Positions 9,101 to 20,187 of a DNA stretch of 64,000 nt are shown one piece after another. Positions within the stretch are counted from its first letter, which is position 1, and each line of letters opens with the position of its first letter. The translations under genes and the position numbers were made by a program. The notes beneath the pieces were generated by a model. It saw only the letters and a program-made list of their open reading frames with translations, searched no databases and was not told the origin of the DNA. The stretch covers positions 434,001 to 498,000 of the forward strand of contig CANXME010002015.1 of assembly GCA_948144175.1 (NCBI GenBank). Reading direction: 5' to 3'. The stretch comes from Closterium sp. NIES-65 (Eukaryota > Streptophyta > Zygnematophyceae > Desmidiales > Closteriaceae).

Positions 9101-12043
9101 GACTTCCTTGTGCCGGTTCCCCCCCCGGTAGACCCCCTCCCCCCTCAGGTTCCTGCCCCCTCAAGTGTGTCCCAGGTAGACGCCGTGGACCCGGTCGAGG
9201 TTACTGGTGACTCTGGTGCTCCTCCGGGTGCTGAGCCTGGGGGTGCTGACTCTGGGGGTGCTGTGCGCGGGGGTGCTGAGCCTGGGGGTGCTACTGCTGG
9301 GGGTGCTGGGCCTGAGGGTGCTACTGCGGAGGGTGCGGAGCCTGGGGGTGCTGAGCTGGGGGGTGCTGTGCCTGGAGGTGTTGGGTCTGGGGGTGCTGGG
9401 TCGGGAGCTGCTGAGCCTGGGGATGCTGAGCTGGGAGCTGCTGAGCCTGGGGGTGCTGCGTCTGGAGCTGCTGAGCCTGGGGTTTCTCCTGCTGCTGCGT
9501 CTCGCCGGGAGCCCCTCTCTCCACAGGAGCTGCGCGAGTGGTTCGCTCGCCGCTGGAGGCGTGCTGCTGAGTCTGGAGGTGCTGCTGGAGCTGGAGCTGG
9601 AGCTTCTTCGACCGTCGAGGGTGCGGGTGCTGCCGGTCCCGGAGCTGCTGGACCTGCGGGTCCTCCTGGAGCTGGAGCTACTGAGGGCGTTGGTGCTGAG
9701 CCTACTGCTGTTGGTCCTGCCGCTGGAGATGTGGGTGGCGCTGGTGCTGTCGCTGAGGGTGCTGGTGCTGTCCCTGCTGAGTCTGGAGCTGCCGCGCGGC
9801 CTCGTCCGTACTTCGTTCCGCTCCTTCAGCAGGTTCTTGGTCTTTCTCCTCCAGTGGAGGGTCCACCGCCTGTCCAGTCGCAGTCCCTGCTGGAGCCTTC
9901 CTCTCCACTGCCTGCTCCCTCTCCTTACACTGGTCCTACTGGAGGTCTTGCTGAGCGTCGTGAGCCTGCGTCTCGTCCCGCGTCGCCTGTTCGTGCTGCT
10001 CGCGCTAGTGGTCGCAGTTCGCGTCAGCGTCCTCCTCCTGTCCCTGGCACGCACCGGATGTCTTTGCGTCCGTCCACTGCTCCTCTGCGTGCCCCTTTGC
10101 CTTCTCCTCCTGAGTCCTCTCTTCCTGCGCTTGCCGACCCTGAGTCGGACTCTCTTCGTGCTGCTAGTCCTACTGTCACGCGTCTGCTTGCTACTGTCGT
10201 CACTGACCCCTCTTTTGAGTCCACTGCTGCGTCTGCTCTAGTCGCTGAGCTCGTCGACTTTGCTGCTCGCTGTCGTCTCGACTACGCTGCTAGTCTTGTT
10301 GCTGAGTCTGCGTCTGTCTGTCCTCCGTCCGTCGGGGGTGAGTGTGCTCTTGGCACGGACGTACTAGAGGACAGGCAGGAGGAGTTACAGTGTCTAGCGG
10401 CTGCTTCACCTCATCTCGCGTCTGTACTGCTTGCCCCTGAGGGAGACCCGGATGCACTAGACACCCCGACTCCGCGTTCTTACGCGGAGGCCGTAGAGGG
10501 TCCCTACTCCTCTCAGTGGCAGGCAGCTATGGATGCAGAGATGGCTTCCTGGAAGTCCACAGGCACCTACGTTGACGCGGTTCCCCCTCCTGGGGCGAAC
10601 ATCGTCAGTGGCATGTGGATCTTCAGGGTGAAGCGGCCGCCGGGCTCTCCACCTGTCTTCAAGGCACGGTACATTGCTCGTGGCTTCAGTCAGCGGCAGG
10701 GAGTTGACTACTTTCAGACCTTCTCTCCCACCCCGAAGATGACTACTCTTCGGGTGCTGCTGCACATAGCCGCTCAGCGCGACTACGAGCTTCACTCTCT
10801 CGACTTCAGCACTGCGTTCTTGTAGGGTAGCCTGCACGAGGAGATCTGGCTTCGCCGTCCACCTGGCTTCACTGGGACTTTCCCTCCTGGCACCCAGTGG
10901 AGCCTCCGACGGCCAGTCTACGGTCTCCGCCAGGCACCGCGTGAGTGGCACGACACACAGAGGACTACGCTTGCGGCTCTTGGGTTTGCTCCTTCTACTG
11001 CTGACCCGTCGCTGTTTCTTCGCACCGACACTTCCCTGCCGCCGTTCTACATCCTCGTGTACGTCGACGACTTGGTCTTTGCCACAGCGGACACTGCTGG
11101 ACTCGCCTACGTGAAGTCCGAACTGCTGAAGAGACACACGTGCACAGACCTGGGTGAACTGCGCAGCTACCTTGGCTTGCAGATCACTCGGGACAGAGCA
11201 CGCCGCACCATTACCTTGACTCAGTCACACATGGTGCAGCAGGTCCTTCAGCGCTTCGGCTTCACGTACTCCTCGCCTCAGGCCACTCCTCTGCCTACTC
11301 GCCACTCACTCTCAGCTCTGCCTTTGGATGAGTCCGTAGAGTCGAGTGGTCCGTATGCAGAGCTTGTTGGCTGCCTCATGTACCTGATGACCTGCACACG
11401 ACTTGACCTTGCATACCCTCTGAGCATTCTTGCACGCTATGTTGCTCCTGGGAGACACAGACCAGAGCACATGGCTGCAGCGAAGAGGGTATTGCGCTAC
11501 CTGTGCAGTACGTCGGGCATGGGGCTAGTGCTTGGAGGGCGGAGTCCAGTGGTCCTTACCGGCCACGCGGACGCTTCTTGGGCTGACGACCAGGCTACGC
11601 AGCGGTCGTCACAGGGTTACACCTTCAGCCTTGGTTCCGGCTCTGTCTCGTGGCGGTCTACTCGCTCGTCTTCGGTTCTCGGCTCCAGTGGTGAGGCTGC
11701 GATCTACGCCGGGGCTATGGCTGCACATGCGCTTCGCTGGCTCACCTACCTGCTGACTGACCTTGGAGAGCCGCCTCGTTCTCCTCCAGTGCTGTACGTA
11801 GACAACAAGGCCATGCTGGCCTTGTGTCGAGAGCAGCGCTTGGAGCACAGAACGAAGCACATTGCTCTCCGCTACTTCCTTGCTCGTGAGCTGCAGCAGC
11901 GTGGTCAGTTGCGACTTGCGTACGTGGCCTCTGAGGCCAACACTGCTGATGTGTTCACCAAGGCACTCGCGCCTTGTGACCATCAGCGCTTTTGCACCCA
12001 GCTGGGTCTTGTGCCTGTCTTGCCTCACTTGCTCTCCTCTTGA
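6140..12043 (+). CDS. Copia gag-pol polyprotein of element B with one in-frame TAG
   Basis: The start at ATG 6140 sits in a good context (GTCACCATGG) and aligns with the starts of D, F and K; an in-frame ATG at 6116 is less likely. Domains in order: copia gag (MATPSVLAFDAEGR...), a poly-glycine tract (about 6945-7175), a QLREWY motif, a Cys/His block CX13CX3HX4C, and an aspartic protease DSGAS (about 7699). Then come a pre-integrase HH-CC region (WHHRLGHPS), integrase with D (MDVWGP), D (SDRGGEF) and E (GIAERR), a GGAEP-repeat linker, reverse transcriptase with YVDD, and RNase H. The frame is continuous for 1968 codons except for TAG at 10823-10825, where other copies encode Gln (CAG). The protein would be cleaved into Gag, PR, IN and RT/RH. 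Confidence 0.9.
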
Positions 12044-12059
12044 CTTCACTTGTACTGTG

Positions 12060-12105
12060 ACATATATATATACCTGCTCTTGCTTGTCTAGTTTTATATA
12101 TATGT
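12060..12105. repeat. TA-rich hairpin in element B 3' UTR
   Basis: ACATATATATATAC and TATATATATGT arms flank a CTGCTCTTGCTTGTCTAG loop, the same arrangement as in elements A, F and K. Confidence 0.6.
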
Positions 12106-12249
12106 CTGTACTCCTGCATGTGAATTGGCCTCTGGCCCTGCTCTTGTGCTCGGACTGTGTGGTGACTTTGTGATCCACCCTGAGCTTGCTTTGCTTTGCT
12201 TGACTGGTCTTGTGACCCCTTGTTCTCCCCCACTTTGCCTATGGGGGTG

Positions 12250-12381
12250 TGTCAAACATTATATATGTTATGCTTGTGTAGGCTACAGTGGGTTAGCCTA
12301 TAGGGGGTACACAATTCTAGGGTTTCCTACTTGTACTCATTTCACTGCTAGTTCATTCATTCCTGTTCGCTTATTCTCACA
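12250..12381 (+). repeat. 3' LTR of element B
   Basis: 132 bp, identical by eye to 4808-4939, and preceded by the polypurine tract CTATGGGGGTG. Confidence 0.92.
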
Positions 12382-12700
12382 CTCGGACGGGTCGCCACCT
12401 GGCTACCTTCACTCGGCAGCCGGGGTCGGACCTGTACACACTGACCACTGAGTCCCCTCAGGTAGCTGCGTCTGCGTCTGCGTCAGGTCTGCTGTCGGCC
12501 CCCTGCTCGTGTCGCACCCTGTCGCACCTGACCGTCCTCTGGCACGACCGCCTTCCTCACCCCTCAGCGCAGCGTCTTCGTGGCATGCATTACCGGTACC
12601 TTGTCTCTGGTCTTCCCAGGGTGCTCCCTCCCGTCCCACACTCGCCTGCTCCTCCCTGTCTTCCATGTGTCGAGGAGCGGCAGCGCGCCACCCCTCACTC
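12382..12700 (+). pseudogene. Element O pre-integrase fragment between insertions B and D
   Basis: This continues the O pol frame from the point where B inserted. It matches K around 40725-41045: the HLATFTRQPGSDLYTLT segment, then the pre-integrase WHDRLPHPS (from WHHRLGHPS) and a CVE-RQRA segment. Two catalytic-type histidines are altered (HH to HD, and GH to PH). The block ends at CACTC, the target duplicated by element D. Confidence 0.8.
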
Positions 12701-12832
12701 TGAGAAGAAGTGAACGAGGATGAATGAACTATGAATGAAGTGAGTACAAATAGGAAACCCTAATTGGGTTGTACCCCCTATGGGATACCCCACTATAGCC
12801 TACACAAATAAGTAAGCTATAATGTTCTGACA
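12701..12832 (-). repeat. 3' LTR of element D
   Basis: On the minus strand it runs TGTCAGAACATT...TTCTTCTCA, 132 bp, preceded on that strand by CCTATGGGGGTG. Confidence 0.9.
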
Positions 12833-13044
12833 CACCCCCATAGGCAAAGTGGGGGAGAACAAAGGGTCACAAGACCAGTCAAGCAAAGCAAAGCAAAGCT
12901 CAGGGTGGATCACAAAGTCACCACACATTCCGAGCAAAAGTTCAAAGGCCACAAGGCCAGTTCACATGCAAGATCATATATAGAGATATACAAGAGTCAA
13001 GCAAGGAAGAACAAGAGTATATATAGGTGAAGGTACAAGCAAGG

Positions 13045-16000
13045 TCAAGAAGTGAGCAAGTGAGGCAAGACAGGCACAAGACCCAGTTGCATGCAGCAGC
13101 GCTGATGATCACAAGGCGCAAGTACCTTGGTGAAGACATCAGCAGTGTTGGCCTCAGAGGCCACGTACGCAAGTCGCAACTGTCCACGCTGCTGTAGCTC
13201 ACGAGCAAGAAAGTAGCGGAGAGCAATGTGCTTTGTCCTGTGCTCCAGTCGCTGCTCTCGACACAAGGCCAGCATGGCCTTGTTGTCTACATACAGGACT
13301 GGAGGAGAACAAGGCGGCTCTCCAAGGTCGGTCAGCAGGTAGGTGAGCCAGCGAAGCTCCTGGGCAGCCATAGCCCCGGCGTAGATCTCAGCCTCACAAC
13401 TGGAGCCAAGGACAGAAGACGAGCGGGTAGCCCGCCACGAAACAGAGCCGGAACCAAGGCTGAAGGTGTAACCCTGTGACGACCGCTGCGTAGCCTGGTC
13501 GTCAGCCCAAGAAGCGTCCGCGTGCCCAGTAAGGACCACTGGACTGCGCCCTCCAAGCACTAGCCCCATGCCCGACGTACTGCACAAGTAGCGCAACACC
13601 CTCTTTGCTGCAGCCATGTGCTCTGGTCGGTGTCTCCCAGGAGCAACGTAGCGTGCGAGAATGCTAAGAGGGTATGCAAGGTCAGGTCGTGTGCAGGTCA
13701 TCAGGTACATGAGGCAGCCAACAAGCTCTGGATATGGGCCACTCGACTCTACGGACTCATCCGAAGGCAGAGCTGAGAGTGAGTGGCGAGTAGGCAGAGG
13801 AGTGGCCTGAGGCGAGGAGTACGTGAAGCCGAAGCGCTGAAGGACCTGCTGCACCATGTGTGACTGAGTCAGGGTAATGGTGCGGCGTGCTCTGTCCCGG
13901 GTGATCTGCAAGCCTAGGTAGCTGCACAGTTCACCAAGGTCAGTGCACGTGTGTCTCTTCTGCAGCTCGGACTTCACGTAGGCGAGTCCAGCAGTGTCAG
14001 CTGTGGCAAAGACCAAGTCGTCAACGTACACGAGGATGTAGAACGGCGGCAGAGAGGTGTCGGTGCGCAGAAACAGCGACGGGTCGGCAGTAGAAGGAGC
14101 AAACCCAAGTGCCGCCAGCGTAGTCCTCAGTGTGTCGTGCCACTCACGTGGCGCCTGGCGGAGACCGTAGACTGGACGCCGGAGACTCCACTGGGTACCA
14201 GGAGGGAAAGACCCAGTGAAGCCAGGTGGGCGACGCAGCCAGATCTCCTCGTGCAGGCTGCCCTGCAAGAAAGCAGTGCTGAAGTCAAGAGAGTGCAGCT
14301 CGTAGTCACGGTGAGCAGCAACGTGCAGCAGTACCCGAAGAGTGGTCATCTTCGGGGTGGGGGAGAAGGTCTGAAAGTAGTCAACTCCCTGCCGCTGACT
14401 GAAGCCACGAGCCACGTAACGCGCCTTGAAGACAGGCGGAGAACCCGGCGGCCGCTTCACCCTGAAGATCCACATGCCACTGACTATGTTCGCCCCAGGA
14501 GGGGAACAGCGTCAACGTAGGTGCCTGTGGACTTCCAGGAAGCCATCTCTGCATCCATAGCTGCCTGCCACTGAGAGGAGTAGGGACCCTCTATCGCCTC
14601 CGCGTAAGAGCGCGGAGTCGGGATGTCTAGTGCATCCTGGTCTCCCTCAGGGGCGAGCAGTACAGACGCGAGATGAGGTGAAGCGGCGGCCAGACACTGG
14701 AACTCCTCCTGCCTGTCCTCAAGGACGTCCGTGCCAAGGGCACACTCACCCCCGACGGACGGAGGACAGACAGACTCAGACCCAAGGACAAGACTAGCAG
14801 CGTAGTCTAGACGACAGCGCGCAGCAAAGTCGACGAGCTCAGTGACAAGGGCAGACGCAGCAAAAGACTTGAAAGAAGGGTCAGTGACAGCAGTAGCAAG
14901 GAGACGCGTGATAGTAGGACTGGCAGCACGAAGAGAGTCCAACTCTGGGTCGGCAAGAGCAGGAAGAGAGGAAGCAGGAGGAGAAGGCAAAGGGGCACGC
15001 AGAGGAGCAGTAGATGGACGCAGAGACATCCGGTGCGTGCCAGGGACAGGAGGAGGACGCTGACGCGAACCGCGACTACTAGTGCGCGCAGCACGAACAT
15101 GCGACGCAGGACGAGACGCAGGCTCACGACGCTCAGTAAGACCTCCAGTCGGACCAGCGTAGGGAGAAGGAGCAGGCAAAGGGGAGGCATGCTGTAGGTG
15201 TGACTGGACAGGCTGTGGACCCTCTAAGGGAGGAGGAGGAGGACCAGGAGAAGGTGTAAGACCAAGAACCTGCTGTAGGAGCGGAACGAAGTACGGTCGG
15301 GGCCGCGTGGCGACGCCAGAAACAGCAGGGACAGCACCAGTACCCCCAGCAGGAGTACCCGCTCCATTAGCACCTCCAGCAGCACCTCCAGTAGCTCCAG
15401 AACCCCCAGCAGCACCTCCAGTAGCCCCAGAACCCCCAGCAGCACCAGGAGCACTGCCAGCCGGACCTCCAGCGGTAGTCTCAGCGCCAACACCCTCAGT
15501 AGTACCAGCTCCAGGAGAACCCTCAGGCCCAGCAGCTCCAGTACCCCCAGTACGAACACCTCCGGGACGCGCGGCAGCAGCACCCTCAGCAGCCGAAGAA
15601 CCTCCAGCACCAGCAGCACGCCTCCAGCGCCGGGCAAACCACTCACGCAGCTCCTGTGGGGAGAGTGGCTCTCGGCGAGACGAAGCACCTCTTGGCGGAG
15701 AACCTCCAGGCGAAGAACCTCCAGGCTCAGGACCCTCAGGCAAAGCACCTCAAGGGGGAGCACCTCCAGTCTGAGCACCCCCAGGCTCAGCACCCCTAGG
15801 CTCAGCACCCCTAGGCTCAGTACCCCCAGGCTCAGCACCCCCAGGCTCAGCACCCCTAGGCTCGGCACCCCCAGACTCCGCACCCCCAGGCTCAGCACCC
15901 CCAGGCACAGCACCCCCAGTCACAGCACCCCTAGGCTCAGCACCCACAGCCGCACCAGAGTCATCAGTGACCTCGACAGGCTCGACCGCGTCTACCTGGG

Positions 16001-18979
16001 ACACACGTGAAGGGGCAGGACCGTGAGGGGGGAGGGGGTCTACCGGGGGGGGACCTGGTACCAAGAAGAGCGGGGGTGGGGGGAGGGACGGAGTGCGGTA
16101 GGGGAAGAGGCGGTAGTAGGGTACCGACTCGTCGAACGTGACGTCCTGGGAGGACAGAACACGGCGAGAGGTGGGGTGGTAGAACTGCCACCCAAGGGCG
16201 TCGGGGGGGAACCCCAGGAAGACGCAGGGAGTAGCGCGAGGGGACAGCTTGTCCGCAGACAAGTCGCGGACAAACGCCCGAGATCCCCAGACCCGGAACG
16301 CAGACGCATCACCAACCTTCCCCGTCCACAGCAGGGCTGGGGAGGTCTCCGGCCTGGAGACCTTGGGGTGGAGGTTGATCTGATGCGCCACGTACCTGAC
16401 CGCAAACGGCCACAGAAAATGGGGGGCAGCCGCATGCATCATAGACTTACGAGCGACGTCCATGACCATGCCAATGCGGCGCTCTGCAATCCCATTTTGC
16501 TGCGGTGAGTCCGGAAGCGTGAAGGTCTGACGGATGCCTCGCGCACGACAGTAGGCACGCAGAAGGCCAGAGGAGAACTCTCCGCCTCTGTCCGAGTGCA
16601 GACGCAACACAGGAAAGTCCGAGCCAAAGCTCTGCCTGAGCTGGAGACGAGCTGCGCGGATCCAGTCGATCAGCACCTCAGTGACATCACCCTTGCTGCG
16701 CAAGGGGAAGAGTGTGGTGTAACGCGAGTAGTCGTCAACCACCAACAGGAAGTAGCGCTCGTGACCGAGTCCACGGACGCGGGCAGGGCCCCACACGTCC
16801 ATGTGAAGCGTCTGCAACGGAGCCTCTGTCGGAGGAAACTGGGAGGAGTGAGGGGCAGCACGCTGGCGCCCCTCGACACAGGGGACACAGGCAGGGCCAG
16901 GGCCCTGAGGAAGGGGAGGGAGGGACCGGGGGAGACCAGACACAAGAAGACGGGAGGCCATGCCTCTGAGCCGAAGCAGAGAGGGGTGGCCAAGGCGGTG
17001 GTGCCAGAGGAGGGTCTCGTGAGAGAGACGGCGACACGAACAGGGGGCAGACTCAGGACAAGACCTGGACGCTGCAGCAAACACCTGACAAGACGAAGGG
17101 ACCCTACCAGACTCAACACCTGGAGGAGAAGCAGTGGTCAGTGTGTACAGGCTCGACCCTAGCTGACGTGTAAACGTAGCCAGGTGGCGACCTGTGCTAG
17201 CCTCTGTGCAGTGTGTCACCCGCTGACGAGCAGGAGTGAACTGGTGGACACCCACATCCTGTACGTCAGCACCACTCACCAGGTTCGTAGAGAACGAGGG
17301 GAGGTAGAGACCAGACAGGGTGCCAGAGGGAGCCGCTGGACACGGGAGGACTGTGGACAAATGAGACAGGACAGGACCCCCAGAGGGGTCAGCCAGGGAC
17401 ACCGCAACCGGCCGACTAAGCGGCGTGAGAGTGGTGCGGTCCCGAAAGAAGGAGCGAGACGCCCCAGAGTCAAGAGTGAAGGTGTGAGAGGCCAAAGCGG
17501 ACACAGTACCTGAGAGTGCAGACTCACCAGTACCTGAGAGTACAGACGCACGGGCACCTAGAGCAGCAGCCTCACTGGCACCTAGAGCAGCAGTACCAAT
17601 GCCCGGGTCGGGCGGGAAACACCGGTAACAGTCACCCTCATCACTATTAGTCACAGCATACATGGCAGCAAGGATAGCATCAAAGTCAAGATCAAATATA
17701 GCTACACCAGCCCTAGACAGCTCTCCCCAGCGGGGGATCTCAGAGGCCTCCGGAAACACTTGGCGCCAAGCGTCTGTCAGGCGGCTAAATCAGCGGCGGG
17801 CGGCGTGGGCGCCCCCACACTGCTCACCCTCGCGGTCGCCGGTGCGAAGGACGTAGGCGCAGGGACCAAACGCCCCACCACGCTGACGCTGCGAGTACCA
17901 CTCACGGAGCTGCTGAGGGGCGGGGACGTCGCGAGAGCGCTGCTGCTGCTGCTGCTGGTGCTGCTGGCGCTGACCACCCCCAGTGCTGCTCCGCTGGGAC
18001 GAGCCACTCCGACCACCTCCACCACCGCCACCCCCGATATCGCCGCCACCGCCGCCACCGCCACCCTCGAACCCGCCGCTCCCACCGCCACCTCCGCCAC
18101 CACCTCCGCCGCCGCCACCGCCTCCACCGCCGCCACTAGTACCTCCACTCCCGCCACCACCCCCACTGCCACCCCCACTCCCCCTGCCGCCCCCACCTCC
18201 TCCGCCACCGCCCCGCTAGCTCCACCCGCTCCCTTGCCCCCCTTGCCCCTGCCAGAGCGGCGCCTACCGCTGGGGGCAGACGCCGCACCGACCGACTCTA
18301 AACCAACGAGGTCGGCCGCAGCAGCAGAGGCGACAGAGGGTAACAGGGGGAAAGGAGAACACCCCTCAAAGATGGGGGTGCGAGGGTCACCACGAGAGGC
18401 CCCTACAGCGACTATGCTCTTCTCGGCCGCTAGCAGGGACTTCTCGAGGAGGTCGACAGTGAGGGTGGTGGGAGAGACAGAGAGAAACTGGTCCCTAACT
18501 ACACGAAGGAACTCAGGGAGACGGGTGACGAGAAAGTAGAGGGTGATGTACATGGGAGGGAGGTTTGCGGCGCAGAACTCAGCAGGAAGCGCAGCTCGGT
18601 AGCGAGTGTCACTAGCGCGGAGGTGGGTAAAGAGGTCAGCGACTGTGGGAAAGGCAGCAAGGTCAGGGAAGAGGTACGGTAGCATGAGGCGGCTCAGTGT
18701 AGCAGAGGAAGGGGAGGAGTAGCGCGCAACTACAGCGTCGTACAAGGCCTGAGCGGTCTTGCACTGACTAAAGTGTGCACGCTTGGAGGAAGGGAGGTGG
18801 CGACGCACAGTGGGGTCAGCATCAGCAGGAGGGGCAGGGACAGCGCCAGAGACAAAGTCAAAGAGAGAAACTTCATCTACTGTATCGCACAGCAAGTACA
18901 GCTGCAGGTCGTCGACCCAGACCGCAAAGTCAATGGCGCGACCCTCAGCGTCAAAAGCCATGACACTAGGGGTGGCCAT
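13045..18979 (-). pseudogene. Copia gag-pol of element D, lightly broken
   Basis: Translation would start at the minus-strand ATG 18979-18977 (MATPSVMAFDAEGR), homologous to the B start. Gag is open until the glycine-rich tract (about 18230-17960), where a frameshift turns Gly-rich into Val/Ala-rich sequence. Protease (DSGAS), pre-integrase (WHHRLGHPS) and integrase (MDVWGP, SDRGGEF, GIAERR) are open from 17759 to 15750. There a TGA interrupts the GGAEP-like linker. The frame continues to about 14490, where one C is missing from a C-run (CCCCTCCT versus CCCCCTCCT) in front of the reverse transcriptase. RT (YVDD intact) and RNase H are open from 14475 to the stop at 13045. Three lesions make it non-autonomous. 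Confidence 0.88.
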
Positions 18980-19059
18980 GATAGCAGCCGACAGTCTCAC
19001 CGGACAGGAAGGGTCGAGCCGCGCAGCAGCACAGCAACACGGCAGCACAGCAACTCCGC

Positions 19060-20040
19060 CGGCCCAGGAGCAGCAGCAGCCCCACAGGAGCAGGAGCTCG
19101 GCACCTCAGGCGGCTCGGGCGGCTCGGGCGACTCGGGCGGCTCGGGCGGCTCGGGCGGCTCGGGCGGCTCGGGCGGCTCGGGCGACTCGGGCGGCTCTGC
19201 TGCTCGGGCGGCTCGTGCGGCTCGGGTGACGCGGGTGGTACGGGTAGCGCGGGCGTCGCGACGGGCGGCTCACGGGCGGATCGCGGGCGGCTCACGGGCG
19301 GCTGTACGGGCGGCTGCACGGGCGGCTCACGGGCGGCACATCGGGCGGCTGCACGGGCGGCAGTACGGGCGGCTGCACGGGCGGCTGCACGGGCGGCTGC
19401 ACGAGCGACTCACGGGCGGCTGAGGGCGGCTGCACGGGCGGCTCACGGGCGGCTGAGGGCGGCGCACGGGCGGCGCGTCGGGCGGCTGAGGGCGGCTGAC
19501 GGGTGGCGCACGGGCAGCTCACGCGCGGCTGCGCGGGCGGCGCGTCGAGCAGCCACGGGCGGCTGACGGGCGGCTGACGGGTGGCGCACGTGCAGTGCAC
19601 GTGTAGCTCACGGGCAGCCGAGAGCGGCGCACGGGCGGCGCGTCGGGCGGCGGGTCGGGCGGCTCGCGGGTGGCGCACGGGCGGCTCACGAGCGGCAGAG
19701 GGCGGCGCACGGGCGGCGAGTCGAGCGGCTAAGGGCGGCTGACAGGCGGCTCACGCGAGCTGCGCGCGGGCTGCGTAGGGCAGCGCGCGGGCGCTAGGGC
19801 GCTAGGGCGGGCGAGCGGAGCGCGGGCGCTAGGGCGGCGCGCGGGCTGCTAAGGGCGGTTCGCGGGCTGCTAATGGCGGCGCTCAGGCTCAAGGGCGGGC
19901 GGAGCGCTGGCGGCTAGGGCGGCGCGCTGGCGGCGAAGGGCCGGTCAAGAAAAGGAAGAGAGAGAGCCCGGAGCGCGCTACGGGCAGAAAAAAAGTTCGA
20001 GGTAGTAGTGGTGGGCCCTAAGCATAGTTCCCACAGGGGA
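19060..20040 (-). repeat. GC-rich tandem leader of element D
   Basis: Read on the plus strand, short GGCGGCTCGG units (19105-19200) grade into GGGCGGCTCACGGGCGGCTGC units (19260-19720) and then looser GC-rich sequence to about 19960. It occupies the leader position between PBS and gag, as in B, F and K. No gene is visible. Confidence 0.65.
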
Positions 20041-20055
20041 ACTTGCTCGATACCA

Positions 20056-20187
20056 TGAGAAGAAGTGAACGAGAATGAATGAACTATGAATGAAGTGAGT
20101 ACAAATAGGAAACCCTGATTGGGTTGTACCCCTTATGGGATACCCCACTATAGCCTACACAAATAAGTAAGCTATAATGTTCTGACA
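20056..20187 (-). repeat. 5' LTR of element D
   Basis: 132 bp, with three differences from the LTR at 12701-12832. The minus-strand PBS follows at 20055. Confidence 0.9.

Larger units (their letters stand above)
4808..12381 (+). mobile_element. Complete Ty1/copia element B, identical LTRs
   Basis: The element is 7574 bp. Its two 132-bp LTRs (4808-4939 and 12250-12381) look identical base for base, so it is the youngest complete insertion in the window. A PBS (TGGTATAGAGC, 4940-4950), a GC-rich leader, a single gag-pol frame and a polypurine tract before 12250 are present. The flanks are CTCAG (4803-4807) and CTCGG (12382-12386), a near-perfect 5-bp duplication. It interrupts element O in the pre-integrase region. 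Confidence 0.9.
12701..20187 (-). mobile_element. Ty1/copia element D, complete, inverted
   Basis: The LTRs at 12701-12832 (3' LTR) and 20056-20187 (5' LTR), each 132 bp, differ at three sites by my count. Exact 5-bp target duplications CACTC flank the element (12696-12700 and 20188-20192). On the minus strand the PBS reads TGGTATCGAGCAAG just inside the 5' LTR (20055 downward). The LTR subfamily (TGTCAGAACATTATAGC) is shared with element F. The coding region has two frameshifts and one stop. Confidence 0.92.
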
